The notes beneath the pieces are model-generated. The model was not told the DNA's origin, ran no database searches, and saw only the letters and a program-made list of their open reading frames with translations. A program made the position numbers and the translations under genes. A DNA stretch of 64,000 nt from Bin87 sp965204395 (GTDB lineage: Bacteria; Chloroflexota; Dehalococcoidia; Lucifugimonadales; UBA3495), in NCBI GenBank assembly GCA_965204395.1, contig OZ241987.1, positions 3,782,001 to 3,846,000 on the forward strand. The letters are read 5' to 3'. This document shows, one piece after another, positions 25,417 to 34,692 of the stretch; position 1 is the stretch's first letter; every line of letters begins with the position of its first letter.

Positions 25417-26649
25417 CTATTCGGTAGCAGAGGCCGTACCGTTGGGGTTGATCTTCACTTTGACGATTGGCGCGACCAGATCGTTGAAAATTACGGCGCC
25501 TTCAGAAGTGGGGCCCCCGACCCGGTCCACCCACCCGGGGACGACGTTTTCGATTGCCGACTGCCGTTGGGCATTCTTCATCTCGTCCGTAAATGTGATC
25601 TCCTTCATGCCTTGTTCCACGTTTTGGGCGATGGCGTTGGGCGCGAAGTGCTCGAAGAGCAACTGCCTGTTCAGGTAGGCGTGCCGTGCCCCTTCTTCCA
25701 GGACGATATTCTGCAGGTCCTTTGGCATCTCGTTCCAGCGATGCTCGCTGATGGAGAACCAACTATGGCCCACGGAAACGATCGGGCCCACCAAATAGTC
25801 CGCCACTTCGTACCAGCGCAGGCCATGGCCGCACGAGCCGCAGGATATCGCTCCGTCGATAACGCCGCGTTCCAGAGCAGTATATACATCGGCGAACGCG
25901 ATGAACTGGGGGTCCGCCCCCATACCAGACAGCAGGTCGCTCAGCACCGTGCTATGGCTCCGGACCTTCAATCCTTGCAGGTCCTCCAGGCCGTCGACCT
26001 GGGGTTTGGCGAAGATGTAGTTGTGCGCGGTCATCATGTACGCGACCTGAATCCCGCCGTTCTGCGCGGTAACTTCCGCCATCTTGCGTTGGATGGCTTC
26101 GATAACCGCCAATTGGGCAGCTTGCGTCGGATAAAGTCCCCAGAGGTTGCTCATGTCCATGATTGGGAAGTCGCCGCCCACGTAGCCGGAATAAATCTGC
26201 GCGGAGTCAAGCGTGCCGTCCTCGAACAATCGTAGAGAGTCAGGGCCGGCGATTCCCAGTTCTGGGAATGATGAAACTTCGAACATGACCTGGCCGTTGG
26301 TTCGTCGATTGACCCGCTCGACGAAACCGAGGACATCGGTTTCAGCATAGTTTCCGATGGCGAGTCCACAGTCAACGAGTGTCCTGTTGATGCAGGCCAT
26401 CTGCATTTCAAATTTTTGGCCCTGGGATTCCAGCGGTGTCAGGTTGAAGTTGATACCGCTTTCCTCGCCGCAAGACCAACCCGCCGGACTGCCGCCGCCG
26501 TGGACCGCAGGCACCGAAGAGGCGGTTTCACCGTCGCACGGAGTGCTCGCCATGGCTTCCTCGCCGCCATTGGGCGAGTTCACTATGCTGATGCAGACAT
26601 CACCGACACTGCGCAGGTCGCCGCAATCGGTCTTGTCCATCATAATCAT
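25417..26649 (-). CDS. TRAP-type solute-binding protein (DctP family) without a signal peptide
   Basis: 410 residues. From about residue 78 it is a DctP protein closely related to its upstream neighbour: MACINRTLVDC, SSFPELGIAGPDSLRLF, AQIYSGYVGGDFPIMDMSNLWGL, FADVYTALERGVIDGA and WVDRVGGPTSEGAVIFNDL are all shared. The first 78 residues have no hydrophobic core and hold five cysteines, so no Sec or lipoprotein signal is visible. Its ATG overlaps the upstream stop (ATGA). Either export has been lost, the copy is cytoplasmic, or the N-terminus is degenerate. The family is sure, the location is not. Confidence 0.85.
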   Translation of the reverse strand: MIMMDKTDCGDLRSVGDVCISIVNSPNGGEEAMASTPCDGETASSVPAVHGGGSPAGWSCGEESGINFNLTPLESQGQKFEMQMACINRTLVDCGLAIGNYAETDVLGFVERVNRRTNGQVMFEVSSFPELGIAGPDSLRLFEDGTLDSAQIYSGYVGGDFPIMDMSNLWGLYPTQAAQLAVIEAIQRKMAEVTAQNGGIQVAYMMTAHNYIFAKPQVDGLEDLQGLKVRSHSTVLSDLLSGMGADPQFIAFADVYTALERGVIDGAISCGSCGHGLRWYEVADYLVGPIVSVGHSWFSISEHRWNEMPKDLQNIVLEEGARHAYLNRQLLFEHFAPNAIAQNVEQGMKEITFTDEMKNAQRQSAIENVVPGWVDRVGGPTSEGAVIFNDLVAPIVKVKINPNGTASATE

Positions 26650-27818
26650 GGCTTGGTTTCGCTGGCGGTGCCATCGGAGTTGATGACCACACCGACGATC
26701 GGGCCGACCTTCTCATTGAAGATCTGGACGCCTTCCGAGCTCGGTCCGCCGGCTCGTTCCACCCAGTTAGGGATGATGAGATCGAGGGCGGTATCACGCA
26801 TCTTGGCTTTGACGTCGTCCGGGAAATCGGAATATTCCATCCCTTCTTCGACGTTCAAGTTGATGCCGTCCGGATCCCACTGCTCTTTGAGCAAGCGCAG
26901 GTTTTCGGCTTCGTATTCCTTTCCGACTTCCTTGAGGACCGCTTTGCTTTCCTCGGACAGCTGGCTCCATTTATCGCCGTTGACCGTGACGTAGGTGACG
27001 CCGATGGAACCAACGATTGGCCCATACAGGTAATCAGTTACCTCATACCATCGTTGCCCATAACCGGGAGTTCCACCCGTGACGCCGCCGTCCAGCACTC
27101 CGCGCTCCAACGCGGTGTACACGTCGGCGAACGCGACGAATTGGCCCTCGGCGCCGAGGCCAGACAACAGGTCCCCGAGAATCGTGCTGTGCTGCCGGAT
27201 TTTCTTGTCTTCAAACGCAGGCAGGTCGGGCAGAGGCTCACGGCTGAAGATGTACTGGTTGGGATAGTAATTCCTAAAAATGGGCTCGCCGCCCGTAGCG
27301 TCCCGGAGGATGCGGATCATGTCGTCCTCGATCGCATCGGTGAGAGCCAGGTGGGCGTCGTTACTGGGCGAGAGGCCCCACAGGTTGCCCACGTCGATAA
27401 TGGGAAGGTCCCCTCCGACGTATCCGGAATATATTTCCGCGAACTCGAGGGTTTGGTCGTTGACCAATCGAATCGTGTCGGGCCCCGCGAGACCCAGTTC
27501 GGGATACGACGAGATCTCGATTGCAACCTCACCACCGGTGCGTTCCTGCACGCGGGGGATATAGAAGGAATCAATCAGCTCGCAGGGCCGCAGCGTACGG
27601 TTGATACAAACCACCTGCAAGGTAACCGGTTCTTTCGCCATGGCGGCCGGAGCTTCGGTTGCCTGTTCACTCGCGGCGGGCGCCGCCGGGGCTGCCGTCT
27701 CGCCACCGCCGCACGCAGCTATCCCGACCACGAGCATCGCTATGGTGCCTGCCGCTATTAGCGTACGCGACGACCAGGCCGTGAACGCGCCGGATCGCAG
27801 TCTGCTTGTTTTCAACAT
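26646..27818 (-). CDS. dctP: TRAP-type solute-binding lipoprotein (DctP family)
   Basis: 390 residues with an N-terminal signal ending in the lipobox GIAACGGG (Cys36), so it is membrane-anchored. The DctP core includes QVVCINRTLRPCEL, SSYPELGLAGPDTIRL, SGYVGGDLPIIDVGNLWGL, FADVYTALERGVLDGG and WVERAGGPSSEGVQIFNEK. It captures an organic acid-like ligand for DctQM; the ligand is unknown. GGGGGA precedes the ATG. It is followed by its signal-less paralogue. Confidence 0.92.
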   Translation of the reverse strand: MLKTSRLRSGAFTAWSSRTLIAAGTIAMLVVGIAACGGGETAAPAAPAASEQATEAPAAMAKEPVTLQVVCINRTLRPCELIDSFYIPRVQERTGGEVAIEISSYPELGLAGPDTIRLVNDQTLEFAEIYSGYVGGDLPIIDVGNLWGLSPSNDAHLALTDAIEDDMIRILRDATGGEPIFRNYYPNQYIFSREPLPDLPAFEDKKIRQHSTILGDLLSGLGAEGQFVAFADVYTALERGVLDGGVTGGTPGYGQRWYEVTDYLYGPIVGSIGVTYVTVNGDKWSQLSEESKAVLKEVGKEYEAENLRLLKEQWDPDGINLNVEEGMEYSDFPDDVKAKMRDTALDLIIPNWVERAGGPSSEGVQIFNEKVGPIVGVVINSDGTASETKP

Positions 27819-28037
27819 ACAGTCCCCCTCGCAGCGTAAAATGCGCCGACGATCAGACGATAAATTTGGACTTTACAGGATCGCCTAACCGGGCTGTCAG
27901 ATTGGCGGCATACGTTAACAGTAGGCCAACTTGGTGTCAACGACTCAGTCGCGAGCGAGGAATCACGCGTGTCCAGCGCTAAGTTCGACGGCTTGTGATT
28001 GGCCTGATATGTTGTCGATAGCGGGAGATTATGCCTG

Positions 28038-28046
28038 TGCTATAAT
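28038..28046 (+). promoter_or_regulatory. Extended -10 promoter of the CMD gene
   Basis: TGCTATAAT is a perfect extended -10, 85 nt before the gene; no convincing -35 is present. The stretch 27819-28030 holds nothing else I can name. Confidence 0.6.
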
Positions 28047-28130
28047 CGGGCTCGATTCTGAGGGGTTCTTCAACCAAGATTTCTGCCTTGAATAATCCAA
28101 ACCGAAGCCGTTTTTAGGAGGAAAGTCGCC

Positions 28131-28925
28131 TTGACTAGTCTCAATGACCGAGTTCAAGCGGGCCAGGAGATGCGGAGGATCATGGCCGGCGGGGACGTCT
28201 CGCATTTCGCTTTGCCTGGCGTCGATCAGTTGGCTCCCGACCTGAAACGCATCATCGACGAGGCTTTGTTCGGCACCATATGGACTCGACCTGGACTTGA
28301 TCTGAAGCAGCGTTGCATCGCCACGATTTCGGCGTTGATGACCCAGGGAGAACTCAACCTCCTTCGCAGGCACATCGTCCGCGCTCTCAACGTGGGCCTG
28401 ACCCCCAACCAGATCGTGGAGATATTCTTGCAATCCACGTTTTACATTGGCGTTCCGGCCGTTGAGTCGGGGTTGCGATTGACCAAGGACATTTTCGAGG
28501 AAATGGGCATCGAATACGAACCGGACCTGGAATACGATCCCAACCAGCATGTCGACGAATTGTACGCGCTGGGTCAGGAATTGCATCGCAAGCATTTGGG
28601 AGGCATTCAGGACACGGGCATGGATGCTGATAGTCCTGAAGCGCAACTCGAACGAATCATTGACGAATACAACTGGGGCGCAATTTACAGCCGTTCCCTG
28701 TTGAGTGACCAAGAGAGGGCCATCATCTCGCTGGCGGCTCTTACCAGCATGGGCGTTTACGACGCGCAGATGAGAAGGCGCATTCGCGGCGCCGTTGGTG
28801 TCGGCCTAAATCCGACGGAAGTGATGGAGATTTTCATCCACCTGTCGATGTATGGCGGTTACATCAACGCAAGAACCGCTATGCGCATTGCCCGGTCGGT
28901 TTTCAACGAGTTGGGCATCAGCTAA
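28131..28925 (+). CDS. Double-domain carboxymuconolactone decarboxylase (CMD/AhpD-fold) protein
   Basis: 264 residues with two related AhpD-like helical domains. The first has KQRCIATISALMTQGELNLLRRHI and VGLTPNQIVEIFLQSTFYIGVP; the second DQERAIISLAALTSMG and VGLNPTEVMEIFIHLSMYGGY. The peroxidase CxxC of AhpD is absent in both. Members act on aromatic lactones or as thiol-type enzymes; the substrate is unknown. The start is TTG at 28131 with AGGAGG nine nt upstream. A strong terminator follows. Confidence 0.85.
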   Translation: MTSLNDRVQAGQEMRRIMAGGDVSHFALPGVDQLAPDLKRIIDEALFGTIWTRPGLDLKQRCIATISALMTQGELNLLRRHIVRALNVGLTPNQIVEIFLQSTFYIGVPAVESGLRLTKDIFEEMGIEYEPDLEYDPNQHVDELYALGQELHRKHLGGIQDTGMDADSPEAQLERIIDEYNWGAIYSRSLLSDQERAIISLAALTSMGVYDAQMRRRIRGAVGVGLNPTEVMEIFIHLSMYGGYINARTAMRIARSVFNELGIS

Positions 28926-28935
28926 AATAAGCATT

Positions 28936-28972
28936 ACAATCGCCGCGTGGTTCTGCGCGGCGATTGTCTTAT
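28936..28972 (+). terminator. Intrinsic terminator of the CMD gene
   Basis: ACAATCGCCGCG (28936-28947) pairs perfectly with CGCGGCGATTGT (28956-28967), followed by CTTAT. Confidence 0.8.
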
Positions 28973-29035
28973 ATCCGCCGCTGCATCCGAGCGGCGAACA
29001 CACGTCTAAAGCGCACGGAGGTCGCCGTAAATATC

Positions 29036-29830
29036 ATGCAACTGCGACTGGACGACGGCTGCGAGCTGTTTTACACGATAGACGATTTCACCGATCCGTG
29101 GACCCAACCGGAAACGGTGGTGATGCACCACGGCATGGCAAAGAACCACAAGATGTGGTTCGGCTGGGTCCCGATTATTGCCAGGCATTATCGGGTGATC
29201 CGACTAGACATGCGAGGGATGGGTCAATCATCGGTTCCTGAGCCCGGCTACCCGTGGTCGGTGGACAATTTTGCTACGGACCTGGCCGAATTTGTGGATA
29301 AGTTGGGCTTGGACCGGTTCCACCTGATTGGCGAGACCGTCGGCGGCAGCATTTCAATGCGATATGCGACGATGCACCAGGAAAAGCTGCTGTCGTTGAC
29401 CGCTTGTACTTCTCCGACTTCTTTCAATGACGCGCACCACGCCGAATCGGCAGTGCAGATCGAGAATGAGGGAATCGGCGCATGGGTGGAGAGCAGCATT
29501 GGGCGCCGGTTGGACCCACAAATCGTGGATCCGGCGTACACGCGCTGGTATGCCGAGCAGATGAAGGCAACCACTCCCCACGTGGTCGCCGGTTTCCAGG
29601 CGCAGGCCGGCGGAGATCTGCGACCTCTGTTGAAAGACGTCCAGACCCCTACGCTGATAATCGCCGCGGCTGCATTGCGGGAAGAGGTCCTGGGCGATTT
29701 CCGCGGCGCGGCCGATGTGTTCCCCAACGGCACTGCGGTGGTGTTCCCCGGGGTGTCCGGATTCGTGCAGCACATCTTGCCGGTGCCTTGCGCCAGGGTT
29801 TGGTTGGACTTCGTTCGCGGTCTCAGCTAG
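29036..29830 (+). CDS. Alpha/beta-hydrolase fold protein with altered nucleophile
   Basis: 264 residues from the ATG at 29036 (MQLRLDDGCELFYT). The fold signatures are the oxyanion-hole HHGMAKNHKMW, the strand VIRLDMRGMGQSS and the nucleophile elbow LIGETVGGSISM. The elbow carries Thr101 where the family has Ser, Cys or Asp (GxSxG). The acidic residue after TLIIAAAALREE is not clear, while a late His (GFVQHIL) remains. It may be a non-hydrolytic relative or use an unusual nucleophile. It lies 14 nt before the HPP gene. Confidence 0.75.
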   Translation: MQLRLDDGCELFYTIDDFTDPWTQPETVVMHHGMAKNHKMWFGWVPIIARHYRVIRLDMRGMGQSSVPEPGYPWSVDNFATDLAEFVDKLGLDRFHLIGETVGGSISMRYATMHQEKLLSLTACTSPTSFNDAHHAESAVQIENEGIGAWVESSIGRRLDPQIVDPAYTRWYAEQMKATTPHVVAGFQAQAGGDLRPLLKDVQTPTLIIAAAALREEVLGDFRGAADVFPNGTAVVFPGVSGFVQHILPVPCARVWLDFVRGLS

Positions 29831-29843
29831 GGGCCTTAGCCCA

Positions 29844-30566
29844 ATGGCAGATCGGGCCAGCGCCGAGTCCCGCGAAATCAGGGGTCGTGGCGCAAGGGGA
29901 GCAAGGGCCAGGAAACGTAGGACCCGGGCGCGTTCGGTGTCGGCGGCGCGCAAAAGGCTCAACTCCGCGTCCAACGGTGTAATCAACCGGCTGATGACCC
30001 GGGGCGAACTCCAGTTGATGCCCCGGCGTATCAGTAGGAAGTATCACCTCCCACTTTTCTTCGCCCTCTACAACGTACAATTTTTCCGCTTGAGGGGGCG
30101 TTATCTGCTTCAGGCGACGTTGGCGGCGGTGGTGATGTTGGGCGTGCTGCTGTTGGTGGACTCGATAGCCGATGCGGTACTGGCTGCCGGGTTGAGCTCC
30201 AGCGCTGTCATCGCGTTCGTACATCCCAACTCCAGCGCCGCAGCATTGCGGCACCTGGTGGGTGGACACATTCTGGGCCTGGCGGTCGGCGCGCTTGCAT
30301 CGTTTATTCTGTTCCACGCCGGATGGGTACCCGTTTCGGATGACACACATCATTTGGTCGCGGTAGTGGCTGCTGCTGCTACTTTGGGTATTCTGATTTT
30401 GCTCATGTGCGCCACGGATACCGAGCATCCACCTGCTGCGGCGACCGGGCTCGGTTTTGCCCTGCAAAGTCTGGAGATTACTTTGGTGTTGCTGTTCGTC
30501 GCTGCGGTTTTGATGCTGGCGATTAGCAAATTAATTTTCAGGCGCGCGCTCCTCGATTTGGATTGA
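29844..30566 (+). CDS. HPP-family integral membrane protein
   Basis: About 240 residues. A basic cytoplasmic N-terminus precedes four or five hydrophobic segments. The family signature AFVHPNSSAAALRHLVGGHILGL and the HPP motif EHPPAAATGLGFAL are both present. Plant and cyanobacterial HPP proteins have been linked to nitrite transport. I chose the ATG at 29844, just after the hydrolase stop; an ATG at 29994 would give a shorter protein that keeps all helices. Confidence 0.8.
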   Translation: MADRASAESREIRGRGARGARARKRRTRARSVSAARKRLNSASNGVINRLMTRGELQLMPRRISRKYHLPLFFALYNVQFFRLRGRYLLQATLAAVVMLGVLLLVDSIADAVLAAGLSSSAVIAFVHPNSSAAALRHLVGGHILGLAVGALASFILFHAGWVPVSDDTHHLVAVVAAAATLGILILLMCATDTEHPPAAATGLGFALQSLEITLVLLFVAAVLMLAISKLIFRRALLDLD

Positions 30567-30715
30567 ACGCAGGCCATCAATATCCGCTGCCGCCCGACAT
30601 GTAGCTGCTTCGCCGATGGATAGGCGTGCGGCCACGATCTCGGCGCCGATTGGCCTTCATTCCCCAGTTCCTGCAATAATCAACGCACGACGAAACAGAA
30701 ATAGGAAGCATCGCA

Positions 30716-32128
30716 ATGCCTGACTCACTTTCGCGCACCCTGGCCCGCTGGATTGTCAACCTGGACGCCCGAGACTTGCCTCCGGTGGTAATCGACAAGA
30801 TGCAGACATCCCTGCTTCACGCCACGGTTGTCTCGATCATCGGCGCCAACACTCATCACGGTAAGGCCGCCGTTGATCTATCGTTGGTGGAGGAAGCCTC
30901 GCCTAACGGCGCCACGATCCTGGCCAACGGAGGCCGCGCTACCCGGTGCGGAGCGGCGTTCGCGAACAGCAAGTTGATGCATGCCACGAATCAGGCGGAC
31001 TCGTACCGGATGCTCACCCACCCGGGTCCGTGTGTGATTCCATCTGCTCTGGCATCGGCTGAACTGTGTGAAAGTTCAGGAGCAGATTTGATCACGGCGA
31101 TGGCCGCCGCGTACGAAGTTGAATCCAGGATTGCCGGGGATTTCATCGCATCGACCCAGGCTCGAGGTTTTCGTTCCAGTCCGATATACGGGACATTGGG
31201 AGCCGCGGTCGCCACCGGCAAGCTCCTGGGCCTCACCGAGGACCAGATGGTTACCGCTATCGCGTTAGCGTCTACGTTCACCGCCGGGACGAACGAAGGC
31301 CCCAGATCCGGCGGGCGGGAAATGATGTTTCACGAGCCCCAGTCGGCTCGCAGCGGCATAATGGCCGCGTTGTTGGCCCGTGAGGACGTCCGCGGATCCG
31401 AGGAGGCACTGGAGGGCCCGGCCGGTTTTTACAACGCCTTCACGGGAAACAATCGCGGCGAGTTGTCCTACGTGTTCACCGGGCCTACGCAGGTTGATTT
31501 TGCACCCGTCACGGAGGGTCTGGGGAGCCGGTGGGAGCTGCTCCACACCGTGCTGAAGATGTACCCCACCGCCGGATACAACTGCCCAGTCATCGACCTG
31601 ATGTCGGACATTCGCACGGCGCACGAACTGAATGTCGACGATATAGAGAAGATCACCGTCGATATGAACTGGCTGGAAACGCTATATCCGTCGCCGGCGT
31701 TTCCCAACCCCTCACGCGGCCAGGCAATCGTGGGCAGCACTCACTATTTCACCGCATACGTTGCGGTCAACGGGGCCTATCCGCCGCTGCGGACACGCAT
31801 TGATCCGGGAGATGACGCAGAATCCGCAACCGCCGAGAATCACGAAGCAGTGTTGCAACTGATGCACAAAGTCGAAACGGTCGGGCATCAGGACCGCAGA
31901 GCTTTCGCGCCTCGCATTACCATCGAAATGGCCGGCGGCAATGCCTATCAGGGCGAATACCAAGGCACCGAATTGGAATGGGGATTTGACACCGAGGAGT
32001 CTCGGTTGCGGCCATTGTTCCCTCAAATCGAATGGCCGGCTTCCAAGCTGGATGACGTGGTCGGCGCTTGCCGCAGGATTTGGGACGCCGGGGACGTTTC
32101 CGAGTTGATAGCAGCGGCGACGCCGTAG
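30716..32128 (+). CDS. MmgE/PrpD family protein
   Basis: 470 residues of the 2-methylcitrate dehydratase/cis-aconitate decarboxylase family. Typical segments are the helical N-domain with ANGGRATRCGAAFANSKLMH, HPGPCVIPSALASAEL, the SSPIYGTLGAAVATGKLLGL core and KMYPTAGYNCPVIDLM, which corresponds to the 'KxYP.H' region but lacks its His. It probably dehydrates or isomerises a carboxylic acid. The SDR gene follows 59 nt downstream. Confidence 0.85.
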   Translation: MPDSLSRTLARWIVNLDARDLPPVVIDKMQTSLLHATVVSIIGANTHHGKAAVDLSLVEEASPNGATILANGGRATRCGAAFANSKLMHATNQADSYRMLTHPGPCVIPSALASAELCESSGADLITAMAAAYEVESRIAGDFIASTQARGFRSSPIYGTLGAAVATGKLLGLTEDQMVTAIALASTFTAGTNEGPRSGGREMMFHEPQSARSGIMAALLAREDVRGSEEALEGPAGFYNAFTGNNRGELSYVFTGPTQVDFAPVTEGLGSRWELLHTVLKMYPTAGYNCPVIDLMSDIRTAHELNVDDIEKITVDMNWLETLYPSPAFPNPSRGQAIVGSTHYFTAYVAVNGAYPPLRTRIDPGDDAESATAENHEAVLQLMHKVETVGHQDRRAFAPRITIEMAGGNAYQGEYQGTELEWGFDTEESRLRPLFPQIEWPASKLDDVVGACRRIWDAGDVSELIAAATP

Positions 32129-32187
32129 GGTGGATTCCCAGGAACAACCTCCGAAATATCGTCAATTGAAAACCGAAGGAAGTAACT

Positions 32188-32982
32188 ATGCTGCCAGGAT
32201 TGGAAGGAAAAGCCGCTCTCGTCACGGGCGGGAGCAAAGGAATCGGCAAAGCCATCGCGTACGCCTTGGCTCGGGATGGCTGCTCGGTGGCCATCTGCGC
32301 GCGGGGAGAGGAAGATCTGCGCGCGGCGGCAGCGGAGATCTCGGACGCTACCGGGTCCCGCGTCATACCCATACGCGCTGACATGACCGTTCCAGAGGAC
32401 ATCGTCAACCTGGTCAACGAAACGGCGGCCGGGCTGGGGAAACTGGAAATCCTGGTCAATAACGCCGTGAACAGCACCAGCGACCGGGCCAGCACCATTC
32501 CCGATGACGTGATATTGAATCACATCACCACCAAGGTGATGGGCTACATCAGGTGCGCCAGGGAATCCATTCCGCACATGAGAGATGCCGGTGGCGGACG
32601 AATTATCAACATCGGCGGGATGGCGGCGCGCAATTCCAGCCCAACGAATCCGGGTTCGGGCGTCACCAACTCGGCGATGTCCAACTACTCAAAGGCGCTC
32701 TCCGACGACGTGGCTGCCGACGGCATCTTGGTCAACTGCATACATCCGGGGAGCACACGAACCGAACGGTACATGGGGTTGGTGGAAGAAAGGGCGGCTC
32801 GCAGCAACATTACACCGGAGGCGGAATTGGCTCAATCGGTGGGCGAGATTCCCATCGGGCGGATGATCGAGCCGGAAGACATAGCCAACTTAGCAGCTTT
32901 CTTGTGCTCCGACCTGGCTTCTGCGATTACCGGGCAGACTATCGCTGTGGACGGGGGCGGGTCGCGGGGGGTGCATTTCTAG
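32188..32982 (+). CDS. Short-chain dehydrogenase/reductase-like protein lacking the Ser-Tyr-Lys triad
   Basis: 264 residues. Cofactor motif TGGSKGIGKAIA (residues 14-25) and the NNAVNS (NNAG-type) motif are present, as is the C-terminal GQTIAVDGGGS. At the catalytic positions IINIGGMAA has Gly for Ser. The segment VTNSAMSNYSKALSDD aligns so that the expected Tyr and Lys are Ser and Asn; the visible Tyr-Ser-Lys is not a YxxxK. It may bind NAD(P) without classic catalysis or use other residues. GGAAG precedes the ATG. Confidence 0.8.
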   Translation: MLPGLEGKAALVTGGSKGIGKAIAYALARDGCSVAICARGEEDLRAAAAEISDATGSRVIPIRADMTVPEDIVNLVNETAAGLGKLEILVNNAVNSTSDRASTIPDDVILNHITTKVMGYIRCARESIPHMRDAGGGRIINIGGMAARNSSPTNPGSGVTNSAMSNYSKALSDDVAADGILVNCIHPGSTRTERYMGLVEERAARSNITPEAELAQSVGEIPIGRMIEPEDIANLAAFLCSDLASAITGQTIAVDGGGSRGVHF

Positions 32983-33023
32983 GGCCGCGTGTCCGCTTTA
33001 CGCACTTCCGGCCCAGGATAGCG

Positions 33024-33533
33024 TCAACTCAATCCGGTTTCCCTCAAAGCGTCGGCAAAGTTCGGGTCCAAGACGTATGCGTCGGCGACCTTGTTGTAGG
33101 TGAGCGGCCGCGGGAGATCCACGTCACCCCGGCGGCGCTTGAGCCGGTTCAGGCTGTGGCCCTGGCTGGACAGCGAGCCCGACAGTTCTCTTTGACTGAG
33201 CTGAAGGGTGTGCATCAACTGGGCCCTTCTTTGGGTGTGGTTCGGAGAGCGGGAGACTCGAATGATCGCCTGGCGGGCAGTGTCGGACAGATTTCGCCAG
33301 AAAGTGTGGACATAACTGGTGTTCCACACGGGCCTCAGCTCGGCTTCACCGGGATCGACGGGTTGTTCGGCAGGATGGTCATCTTCCTCGCCACCAGCCG
33401 ATTCCGTACGAACTTCGATGTCTTCGGCTGACGGTGGGACTGGGTAGTTTGAAATAACGCGACCCGCCATGCCACGTAAAGTCGCCACTACTTCATCGAT
33501 ATCACCCTCTATGGTGACTATTACCCTGGTCAA
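33024..33533 (-). CDS. Conserved-looking hypothetical protein with winged-helix-like C-terminus
   Basis: 169 residues from TTG at 33533, which has GGGAG seven nt upstream; the frame extends upstream to an ATG at 33629 but without a ribosome site. The N-terminal part ends in an acidic linker (EEDDHPAEQPVDPGE). The C-terminal half, from FWRNLSDTARQAIIRV to LSGSLSSQGHSLNRLKR, resembles a small helical module seen in accessory-gene proteins, but I cannot name the family with confidence. Confidence 0.55.
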   Translation of the reverse strand: MTRVIVTIEGDIDEVVATLRGMAGRVISNYPVPPSAEDIEVRTESAGGEEDDHPAEQPVDPGEAELRPVWNTSYVHTFWRNLSDTARQAIIRVSRSPNHTQRRAQLMHTLQLSQRELSGSLSSQGHSLNRLKRRRGDVDLPRPLTYNKVADAYVLDPNFADALRETGLS

Positions 33534-33629
33534 AATGTGACTCCCGTTGTCTAGTTTTCGTCGAACGATGCATTTACAACTTAGTTCGGCTACATTCCCT
33601 ACACAAACACCATAGCATATATCCGTCAT

Positions 33630-34664
33630 CTATGGTTGCATTGCTGACAATAATGCGGATTCCAAAATCGACGGCGGGACATATTGCTCAAATCTGGCGG
33701 TGATTATTCCGTCGCTCCCCACCACGAAAGTCCACGGCTCCGAAACCAAGCCCCATTCCTCCACGGCCGGAACCAGTTCCCTGATCGGGCTCTGAGGGTC
33801 GATCAGGTGAGGGTCGCGGTAAACCTCCACGTGAACAAAGTTGGCTTGCCCGGAGTACGCTTGAGCAAGTCCCGAAAGGTCGGAGATCTGGGGGCCACAC
33901 GTAGCCGAGACGCAAAATGCCGGCGTTGCAAATGAAATCACCGCAGGTTTGCCCGACTGGACCGCCTCCGACACCGACACCTGGTACAGGGCCGGATCGG
34001 GCTCCGGGCTGCTGCTGATCGTGCGAAGATCGCCGACGGTATCGGCAGTTGGCGTCTTGGAAAGCGGCGCGCGCTCACCGAGGAACGGAATGGCGTGCTC
34101 GGGGGCCACCGATACTGCGGAGCCAATAGTCAAGGGTTCGCCGGGTGGGTGTTCAAACGTGGCGTGCAACTCCCATATGCCCAGTGTGTCTCCCGTAGCC
34201 GTCCCGGCCTCGTCGAACTCCACATGGGCGACGAATGTGCCGCGCTTGCCCTCGGGTGGCCACGCAACAAACCCGGCGGACGTTCGATACCGGACCTGGC
34301 CGGTTGGCGCGCCGGGTTCGTAATAAACGGCGCGTACGTCCACCGACTCCGGGCGCACGGGCATGTAATCTCGGTCCACCAGCCCGAACGACACTCGGTT
34401 ATGTCCGACGGCAAGATCGCTGTTGGCCACCACCAGACTGACCGGTGGGCCGCCGGCCGGTTGCGCCAACGGGTCATCGACGCCCGGCGTGCCGGCGCAC
34501 GACAAGAAGCCCGTGCCGCTCGCAACGCACGCAAAAAACGCCAACGCTAGAGACAGGGGCTGTCGGAGCCTGATCAGACGAACAGTCGATTGGGGCCATC
34601 TCAGAACGAGCGGGCACACTGCCGGGCGCAAAAGCGGATTCGATAGTCTATAATCACCGAGCAT
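33630..34664 (-). CDS. Lipoprotein with C-terminal thioredoxin-like domain
   Basis: 344 residues. A hydrophobic signal ends in GFLSCAGT (lipobox Cys near 56). Residues 75-200 form a beta-rich region, and the C-terminal 120 residues have a thioredoxin-like pattern: PAVISFATPAFCVSATCGPQISDL, with two Cys four apart (CVSATC), not CxxC, and the later strand EPWTFVVGSDGIITARFE. Probably an extracellular redox or copper-binding (Sco-like) protein. ATG at 34664 is the only good start. Confidence 0.7.
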   Translation of the reverse strand: MLGDYRLSNPLLRPAVCPLVLRWPQSTVRLIRLRQPLSLALAFFACVASGTGFLSCAGTPGVDDPLAQPAGGPPVSLVVANSDLAVGHNRVSFGLVDRDYMPVRPESVDVRAVYYEPGAPTGQVRYRTSAGFVAWPPEGKRGTFVAHVEFDEAGTATGDTLGIWELHATFEHPPGEPLTIGSAVSVAPEHAIPFLGERAPLSKTPTADTVGDLRTISSSPEPDPALYQVSVSEAVQSGKPAVISFATPAFCVSATCGPQISDLSGLAQAYSGQANFVHVEVYRDPHLIDPQSPIRELVPAVEEWGLVSEPWTFVVGSDGIITARFEQYVPPSILESALLSAMQP

Positions 34665-34692
34665 ATTTACCCTTTATACGTATGAGGATGAG

